Positions 56,947 to 64,000 of a stretch of 64,000 nt of DNA are shown here, in pieces (position 1 is the stretch's first letter; the number at the start of each line of letters is the position of its first letter). The notes beneath the pieces were generated by a model that did not search any database, was not told the DNA's origin, and saw nothing but the letters and a program-made list of their open reading frames with translations. The stretch lies in assembly GCF_026125785.1 (NCBI RefSeq), contig NZ_JAHCKL010000002.1:248001-312000 (forward strand). Direction: 5' to 3'. A program made the translations under genes and the position numbers. The DNA comes from Hydrogenophaga sp. GTDB lineage: Bacteria; Pseudomonadota; Gammaproteobacteria; Burkholderiales; Burkholderiaceae_C.

Positions 56947-58332
56947 ATGAACACCCGCACCGAACACGATACCTTTGGCCCGATCGAGGTCCCGGCCGAC
57001 CGCCTCTGGGGCGCGCAGACGCAGCGTTCGCTGCAGAACTTCGACATCTCCGGCGAACGCCAGCCGCGCGAGATCATCCACGCGCTGGCCCAGGTCAAGC
57101 GCGCGGCGGCGGCGGTCAACCACGCGCTGGGCTTGCAGGACGCGCGCAAGACCCAGGCCATCGTTCAGGCCGCGGAGGAGATCATCGCCGGCCGGCACGA
57201 GGCCGAATTCCCGCTGGTGGTCTGGCAGACCGGCTCGGGCACGCAGACCAACATGAACGTCAACGAGGTGCTGGCCAACCGCGCCAGCGAGCTGCTGGGC
57301 GGCCCGCGTGGGGAAGGGCGGCTGGTGCACCCGAACGACGATGTGAACCGCAGCCAGTCCAGCAACGACGTGTTTCCCACCGCCATGCACGTGGCGGCGG
57401 CGGAAGCCATTGTGCGGCGCCTGCTGCCGGCGCTGCAGCGACTGCGCGAGACGCTGGCGCAGAAGGCGCTCGCGTTCGACGGCATCGTCAAGATCGGCCG
57501 CACCCACCTGCAGGACGCCACGCCGCTGACGCTGGGCCAGGAGATTTCAGGATGGGTGGCGCAGTTGGAACAGGGCGAGCGGCACGTGCGCGATGCGCTG
57601 CCCCATCTGTGCGAACTGGCGCTGGGCGGCACCGCGGTGGGGACCGGCCTGAACGCGCCCAAGGGCTATGCCGAACAGGTGGCGGCGGAGCTCGCCGCGC
57701 TCACCGGACTGCCTTTTGTGACAGCGCCCAACAAGTTCGAGGCCATGGCCTCGGTGGATGCGCTGGTGCATGCGCACGGCGCGCTCAAGACCTTGGCGGT
57801 GAGCCTGAACAAGATCGCCAACGACGTGCGCTGGCTGGCCAGCGGGCCGCGCAGCGGCATCGGCGAGATCCGCATTCCGGAAAACGAGCCGGGCTCGTCC
57901 ATCATGCCGGGCAAGGTCAACCCCACACAGAGCGAAGCGCTCACCATGCTGGTCGCGCAGGTACTGGGCAACGACGTCGCCATCAACATCGGCGGCGCCT
58001 CGGGCAACTTCGAACTCAATGTCTTCCGACCCATGGTGGCGCACAACTTCCTGCAGAGCGTGCGCCTGCTGGCCGATGGCATGAGGAGCTTCAACGACCA
58101 CTGCGCCGTCGGTATCGAACCCGACCGCGCGCGCATCGCCGAACTGGTGGAGCGTTCCCTGATGCTGGTGACCGCGCTCAACCCGCACATCGGCTACGAC
58201 AAGGCGGCCTTCATCGCCAAGAAGGCCCACAGAGAAGGCAGCAGCCTGCGCGAGGCCGCCATGGCTTCCGGCTACGTCACGGCCGAGCAGTTCGACCAGT
58301 GGGTGGTGCCGGCGAACATGGTGGGGCGCTGA
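56947..58332 (+). CDS. fumC: Fumarate hydratase, class II (iron-independent)
   Basis: Homotetrameric, oxygen-stable fumarase (461 aa). It begins [27 protein letters not shown], has [21 protein letters not shown] and [14 protein letters not shown] near residues 100 and 140, [20 protein letters not shown], the catalytic Ser in the fumarase/aspartase signature [21 protein letters not shown] (about 315-335), and a C-terminal small domain. AAGGAG lies 11 nt before the ATG. It sits 19 nt after the regulator gene on the same strand, so it is likely the last gene of the mrp-kinase-regulator transcript; no separate promoter was found in the short gap. Confidence 0.96.
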   Translation: MNTRTEHDTFGPIEVPADRLWGAQTQRSLQNFDISGERQPREIIHALAQVKRAAAAVNHALGLQDARKTQAIVQAAEEIIAGRHEAEFPLVVWQTGSGTQTNMNVNEVLANRASELLGGPRGEGRLVHPNDDVNRSQSSNDVFPTAMHVAAAEAIVRRLLPALQRLRETLAQKALAFDGIVKIGRTHLQDATPLTLGQEISGWVAQLEQGERHVRDALPHLCELALGGTAVGTGLNAPKGYAEQVAAELAALTGLPFVTAPNKFEAMASVDALVHAHGALKTLAVSLNKIANDVRWLASGPRSGIGEIRIPENEPGSSIMPGKVNPTQSEALTMLVAQVLGNDVAINIGGASGNFELNVFRPMVAHNFLQSVRLLADGMRSFNDHCAVGIEPDRARIAELVERSLMLVTALNPHIGYDKAAFIAKKAHREGSSLREAAMASGYVTAEQFDQWVVPANMVGR

Positions 58333-58351
58333 ACGCCCACGTCGGCCTGGC

Positions 58352-58954
58352 TCAGTGCCCGTCGCCCTGGGCCGGATGCGCCATCAGGCGGTCCGTCACG
58401 GCGATGGCCATGGCGCTGAGCAGGAACACCACGTGGATGATGGTCTGCCACATCAGCACCTTCACGTCGTAGTTGGCGGCGTTGATGAAGGTCTTGAGCA
58501 GGTGGATGGAGCTGATGCCGATGATGGCGGTGGCCAGCTTGACCTTGAGCACCGAGGCGTTCACGTGGCTCAGCCATTCGGGCTGGTCGGGGTGATTCTC
58601 CAGGTGCATGCGGCTCACGAAGGTCTCGTAGCCACCGACGATGACCATGATCAGCAGGTTGGAGATCATCACCACGTCGATCAGCGCCAGCACCACCAGC
58701 ATGATCACGGTTTCGTTCAGGCCGTTGAGCTGCACGTCGCTCTTGTAGCCGATGCTGCTGATGAGCTTGTCCAGGGCGACCTGGTTGCCGAAGGCGGCTT
58801 CGATCAGGTGCACGAGTTCCACCCAGAAGTGGAAGACGTAGATCGCCTGCGCGGCGATCAGTCCGATGTAGAGCGGCAACTGCAGCCAGCGGCTGGCGAA
58901 AATGAGGTTCGGCAGCGCGCGCACCGAGGCAGGGGTTTTGACAGGTTCGGTCAT
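58352..58954 (-). CDS. YqhA/UPF0114 family membrane protein
   Basis: Integral inner-membrane protein (200 aa) with four predicted helices. It starts with a short cytoplasmic segment, then LPLYIGLIAAQAIYVFHFWVELVHLI, ETVIMLVVLALIDVVMISNLLIMVIVGGYETFVSR (helices 2-3 with the conserved SNLLxMVIVGGYETFVS motif), LATAIIGISSIHLLKTFINA and VLMWQTIIHVVFLLSAMAIA. The family (TIGR00645) is found widely, but its function is not known; some genomes link it to respiratory genes. It converges with fumC. A TACAAT hexamer on the minus strand (59009-59014) may be its -10. Confidence 0.88.
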   Translation of the reverse strand: MTEPVKTPASVRALPNLIFASRWLQLPLYIGLIAAQAIYVFHFWVELVHLIEAAFGNQVALDKLISSIGYKSDVQLNGLNETVIMLVVLALIDVVMISNLLIMVIVGGYETFVSRMHLENHPDQPEWLSHVNASVLKVKLATAIIGISSIHLLKTFINAANYDVKVLMWQTIIHVVFLLSAMAIAVTDRLMAHPAQGDGH

Positions 58955-59008
58955 GAATGGCCAGCGTGTTGGATGGTGCCCCGGGGCGGTCGAGGGCGGG
59001 GCGGGCGT

Positions 59009-59036
59009 ATTGTAGGGCCGCGTCTGGTCGTATATT
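59009..59036. promoter_or_regulatory. Overlapping candidate -10 boxes of the YqhA-like gene and acsA
   Basis: In this GC-rich divergent gap two AT-rich hexamers stand out: TACAAT on the minus strand (59009-59014), for the YqhA-like gene, and TATATT on the plus strand (59031-59036), for acsA, 105 nt before its ATG. Neither has a clear -35. Confidence 0.4.
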
Positions 59037-59141
59037 CGGGTTTCCCCGCATCAGTACGGTGCCCTGTAAGTGGCTCGTAAGAGCCCTTGCGCACAGTCGC
59101 CGGCTGTCCCGTCCCGACAACATCCTCTGAGGAGACATCCC

Positions 59142-61136
<1,995 letters not shown>

Positions 61137-61174
61137 GCGTCCAGGGGCTCGCTGCGTGCGAGCCGGGCAGAGCC

Positions 61175-61209
61175 ACCGCCGGGTGCCGAAGAGGCCCCGG
61201 CGGTTTTCA
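61175..61209 (+). terminator. Rho-independent terminator of acsA
   Basis: ACCGCCGGG (61175-61183) and CCCGGCGGT (61196-61204) form a perfect 9-bp stem around a 12-nt loop, followed by TTTTCATTTG. It lies 38 bp after the acsA stop. Confidence 0.88.
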
Positions 61210-61543
61210 TTTGTGCCGGGTCGCGGGCGTTGTTTGGTGCGATCGGGAAAACAAAGCTTTGCAAAACGAAAAAAAACGATCAAAACTAGGGAAAACTCTG
61301 ATCTGAAAAAGCCGATTTCGATCAAAAAATAGTCCCACACATTGATCGTTTCAGTGCGATGGCGCAGGGCCTACGGGCACTCTGCCGGTGCCACGGCCTA
61401 TCAGGTTGTGGCGGCTCCCCAAGCCTCTCCAGAACCGAGGCAGGAAGACAGGCCACCCTCATCGGGGCGGCGACCGAAACGAACAAAAGCGAACTTGCCG
61501 GGTGCGTCCCAGGTGAGACACGTCCTTGTCTTCAGGAGCCATC
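61210..61543 (+). promoter_or_regulatory. AT-rich control region of the sugar-type ABC importer
   Basis: This gap contains no gene. From about 61249 to 61330 it is strikingly A-rich. CGATCAAAA occurs twice (61277-61285 and 61319-61327), and its inverted relative TTGATCG once (61342-61348). CGAA repeats at 61475, 61480 and 61490 (spacing 5 and 10) just before the binding-protein gene resemble DeoR/GlpR-type operators. AGGAG (61534-61538) is the ribosome site of that gene. No -35/-10 pair was chosen with confidence. Confidence 0.5.
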
Positions 61544-62620
61544 ATGTCCCATTCCCTTCTTCCCGTGCGCCGCTGGTTCGGTGCCGCGGTGGTTGCCGCC
61601 GCTTTCTGCGGTGCCGCCGGTGCCGCCGACGTCGAACTGCTTCCGGGTGGTCTGCTGACCCCCACCACCAAGGAACAGACCCAGCCGGGCCAGTTCAAGA
61701 AACCCGGGCCGTGGCGCATCGGCGTGTCCTTCGGCGGGGTGGGCAATACCTGGATCGTGCAGATGATCCAGGAGATGCGGCATGCCGCCGCACAGGACAA
61801 GAACATCGGCGAGTTCATTTTCGTGGAGGCGAACTGGCAGGCCGCCAAGCAGGTGGCCGACGTGGAGGACCTGCTGACCAAGAAGGTGGACGTGCTGATC
61901 ATCGGGCCGATCTCATCGGCCATTGGCGCACCCTTGGTGGAGAAGGCCGCGAAAACGGGCATCCCGGTGGTGGTGTTCGGCGCGTTCGGCAAGGCCATGC
62001 CATCGACCGTGGAGATGATGGGGGCGGGCGAGGTCTTCGGGCGCCAGGGGGGTGAATTCCTGCGCAAGGAGCTCAACGGCAAGGGCAACCTCTGGGCGTT
62101 CCGTGGCGTGGCCGGCGTGGAAGAAGAGACGCTGCGCTACAACGGTTTCCGCAAGTCCATCGAAGGCTCCGCCATGAAAGTGACCAAGGAGGTGTTTGGG
62201 GACTGGAACTACGCCAAGAGCAAGCAACTGTGCGAGAACCTCGTCCTGTCCGGGGATGCGGTGGACGGCATCTGGTTCTCGGGCGCCGAAATGACCCGTG
62301 CCTGCATCGACGTTTTCAAGGAAACGGGAAAGCCGTTGGTCCCCATGACCGGCGAGGGCAACAACGGCTTCCTGCGCACCTGGAAGGCCACCGGTGTCAA
62401 GAGCGTGGCGCCGCAGTTCACGCCGGGTCTGGGCGCCGCTGTGGTGCGCGCCTCGGCGGCGCTGCTGGCCGGCAAGCCGCTGTACCGCGCCTACTTTTCT
62501 TCGCCGCCGCCCATCACGCAGGCGGATCTGGACAAGTTCTACCGCCCGGATCTCAACGATGCCTACTGGCTGCCCTCCACCTTGCCGGAGGCCAAGCTCA
62601 AGGACATGTTCCGCCGCTGA
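61544..62620 (+). CDS. Periplasmic sugar-type ABC transporter substrate-binding protein
   Basis: Class I periplasmic binding protein (358 aa), the Peripla_BP_4/ribose-binding-like fold. The signal peptide ends AAFCGAAGAADVE (cleavage near residue 30). The mature part has WRIGVSFGGVGNTWIVQMIQEMRHAAAQ (first ligand-loop region), FVEANWQAAKQVADVEDLLTKKVDVLIIGP, GIPVVVFGAFGKAMPS, DGIWFSGAEMTRACIDVF and PLVPMTGEGNNGFLR. The ligand is not identifiable; sugars, polyols or autoinducer-2-like molecules are usual. Part of the sequence also resembles TorT-type sensors, but the neighbouring ATPase gene supports transport. ATG at 61544 follows AGGAG. Confidence 0.85.
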   Translation: MSHSLLPVRRWFGAAVVAAAFCGAAGAADVELLPGGLLTPTTKEQTQPGQFKKPGPWRIGVSFGGVGNTWIVQMIQEMRHAAAQDKNIGEFIFVEANWQAAKQVADVEDLLTKKVDVLIIGPISSAIGAPLVEKAAKTGIPVVVFGAFGKAMPSTVEMMGAGEVFGRQGGEFLRKELNGKGNLWAFRGVAGVEEETLRYNGFRKSIEGSAMKVTKEVFGDWNYAKSKQLCENLVLSGDAVDGIWFSGAEMTRACIDVFKETGKPLVPMTGEGNNGFLRTWKATGVKSVAPQFTPGLGAAVVRASAALLAGKPLYRAYFSSPPPITQADLDKFYRPDLNDAYWLPSTLPEAKLKDMFRR

Positions 62621-62635
62621 TGGTACGGACAGCCG

Positions 62636-64000
62636 ATGCCTGACACCCTTGCCACTCCCCATGGAGCCGATCCCATCGTCGTGCGGCGCATCGGCAAGCG
62701 CTTCGGGTCCACCGTCGCGCTGCACGATGTGGATCTCGTCGGCCGTGCCGGCTCCATCCATGCCATCACCGGAGAGAACGGAGCCGGCAAGTCCACGCTG
62801 ATGAAGCTGCTGGCGGGGGTGCACCAGCCCGACGCGGGCGAGATCCTGGTCGGCGGGCGCCCCATGGTGCTGCGCAGCCCGGCGGCGGCGCGCGCCGCCG
62901 GCATTTCCACCGTGTTCCAGGAACTCACCGTGCTGCCCAACCTCACGGTCGCGGAAAACTTGCTGCTGGGGCGCGAGCGTTCCCGGGCGGGGCTGCTGGA
63001 CCGGGCTGGCATGCTGGCCGAGGCGCGCGCGGTGCTGGCTCGCATTGGCATTGAGCTCGATCCCCTGCGGGCCGGCGGCAGCCTCACCGTGGGCGAGCAG
63101 CAACTGGTGGAAATCGCCAAGGGCGTGAGCACCGATGCCCAGGTCTTCATCTTTGACGAACCAACGGCTCCGCTCAACCGTGCCGAGGTCGACAAGCTCG
63201 AGGCGCTGCTGCATGCGCTCAAGGCCCAGGGCAAGCTGGTGTTCTACATCAGCCACCGCCTGGACGAGATCTTCCGCCTCTGCGACACCGTGACGGTGCT
63301 CAAGGACGGTCGCCTGGTGGCCACCGAGGCGATCGGCGCGCTGGACCATGACCGCCTGATTTCGCTGATGGTGGGACGTTCGCTGCAGGCGCTGTTTCCA
63401 CCGCGTCCGGACCCGGCCGAGGTCGGTGAGCCGGCGCTGCAGGTGCGCCGCCTGCGGCCCACTGCTTCTTCGGCCAGCGTCGCGCTCACCTTGCGCCGGG
63501 GCGAGATCGTGGGCCTCGGCGGCCTGGAGGGGCAGGGGCAGCGCGAGATCGTGCGAGCGCTGGCCGGCGTGATCCGGGCCGCGGAGGCCGACATCGTGCG
63601 CCGTGGACCCGATGGCCACGAGCAGCCCTACGACCCGCGCGCCGGTGCGATGCAGGCCGTGCGCCAGGGGGTCGGGCTGGTGCCGGAGGACCGCAAGCAG
63701 GAAGGCCTCTACCTGGACCTGCCGATCGCGGACAACATCTGGCTGGGGCTGCTGCGTGGGCTGGGGCTGGTTCGCCGCGCTCCGCGCTCACGCCAGGTGG
63801 TCGGCACCCTGGCCGAGCGCATGCAACTGCGCTCGCGCGACCTCGACCAGGACGTGGGCGATCTCTCGGGTGGCAACCAGCAGAAGGTCATGCTGGGTCG
63901 CTGGCTTGCCGCGGGCGTGGACATTCTGCTGGTGGAGCAGCCCACCCGGGGTGTGGACGTGGGTGCCAAGGCGGAGATCTATGGGCTGTTGCGCGACTTC
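62636..64000 (+). CDS. Sugar-type ABC transporter ATP-binding protein (two NBDs, cut by window edge)
   Basis: RbsA/MglA-like ATPase; 455 of about 500 residues are visible. NBD1: Walker A ITGENGAGKSTLMKLLAG (residues about 45-62), Q-loop STVFQELTVLPNLTVAENLL, signature LTVGEQQLVEIAKGVS, Walker B VFIFDEPTAPLNRAE and ISHRLDE. NBD2: degenerate Walker A LGGLEGQGQREIVRALAG, VGLVPEDRKQEGLYLDLPI, signature LSGGNQQKVMLGRWLA and ILLVEQPTRGVDVGAKAEIY. In NBD2 the Walker B Asp-Glu pair is Glu434-Gln435, so this site likely binds but does not hydrolyse ATP. It follows the binding-protein gene by 15 bp; a permease should come next outside the window. Confidence 0.92.
   Translation, partial: MPDTLATPHGADPIVVRRIGKRFGSTVALHDVDLVGRAGSIHAITGENGAGKSTLMKLLAGVHQPDAGEILVGGRPMVLRSPAAARAAGISTVFQELTVLPNLTVAENLLLGRERSRAGLLDRAGMLAEARAVLARIGIELDPLRAGGSLTVGEQQLVEIAKGVSTDAQVFIFDEPTAPLNRAEVDKLEALLHALKAQGKLVFYISHRLDEIFRLCDTVTVLKDGRLVATEAIGALDHDRLISLMVGRSLQALFPPRPDPAEVGEPALQVRRLRPTASSASVALTLRRGEIVGLGGLEGQGQREIVRALAGVIRAAEADIVRRGPDGHEQPYDPRAGAMQAVRQGVGLVPEDRKQEGLYLDLPIADNIWLGLLRGLGLVRRAPRSRQVVGTLAERMQLRSRDLDQDVGDLSGGNQQKVMLGRWLAAGVDILLVEQPTRGVDVGAKAEIYGLLRDF

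Noticed and set aside
59060-59130. A sigma-54 promoter before acsA (TGGCTCG ... TTGC)
   Set aside because: The distance between the GG and GC elements is about 15 bp rather than 10, so it does not fit.
61249-61330. AT-rich stretch as a phage attachment site or insertion scar
   Set aside because: No integrase, tRNA target, direct repeat pair or transposase lies nearby; a control region explains it better.

Overview
The window is high-GC, tightly packed bacterial chromosome. Gene content and order point to a betaproteobacterium of the order Burkholderiales, most likely family Comamonadaceae. The evidence is the long run rpsB-tsf-pyrH-frr-uppS-cdsA-dxr-rseP-bamA-skp-lpxD-fabZ-lpxA-lpxB-rnhB-spoU, an extra gene between carA and carB, and polyhydroxybutyrate genes (phaR, 3-hydroxybutyrate dehydrogenase). 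The genus cannot be fixed from sequence reading alone. No insertion sequence, prophage, CRISPR array or rRNA operon was seen.

Layout. 1-2.9 kb: 5' part of mfd (minus strand) and ispD-ispF. 3.0-5.1 kb: an OmpR/EnvZ-type two-component pair (minus). 5.3-8.1 kb: a small secreted protein, a SIMPL-domain protein, 3-hydroxybutyrate dehydrogenase and an alpha/beta hydrolase. 8.2-16.9 kb: relA, tRNA-Val, phaR, rimO, tRNA-Leu(CAG) on the minus strand, rnr, a class I glutamine amidotransferase-like hydrolase and yggT. 16.9-19.8 kb: dadA-nnr (minus). 20.2-35.4 kb: the translation, isoprenoid, outer-membrane and lipid A cluster. 35.6-40.4 kb: carA-orf-carB. 40.5-45.6 kb: an AraC regulator, a hydrolase, greA, a DUF4149 membrane protein, tRNA-Leu(TAA), an acidic protein of unknown function and a UMF1-type transporter. 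45.6-47.9 kb: fumA-murI (minus). 48.1-58.3 kb: a complete mrpABCDEFG cation/proton antiporter operon, then a histidine kinase, a sigma-54-dependent response regulator and fumC, all on the plus strand. 58.4-64 kb: a YqhA/UPF0114 membrane protein, acetyl-CoA synthetase, and the first two genes of a sugar-type ABC importer that runs off the right edge.

Most of the window is core housekeeping. The most interesting part is 47.9-58.3 kb. A near-consensus sigma-54 promoter (GGCACG-N4-TTGC at 48101-48114) lies just before mrpA. Two inverted repeats built from TGTTCAC/GTGAACA-type half-sites are centred about 80 and 127 bp upstream of the predicted start point, where NtrC-family activators usually bind. 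The same strand carries a kinase and an NtrC-type activator with an intact GAFTGA loop directly after mrpG, followed 19 nt later by fumC (iron-independent class II fumarase). The distal repeat also covers the expected -35 region of the divergent fumA (4Fe-4S class I fumarase). This suggests, as inference, one regulator that turns on the antiporter and fumC while blocking fumA. Within the operon MrpG carries a C-terminal universal-stress-protein-like domain and MrpE is unusually short.

Other points of interest are several genes with a -10-like hexamer only 6-10 nt before the start codon (possible leaderless mRNAs), attenuator-like hairpins in the rpsB-tsf gap and the greA leader, GTTACA-type OmpR-like boxes before the ompR homologue, and phased CGAA repeats before the sugar importer.
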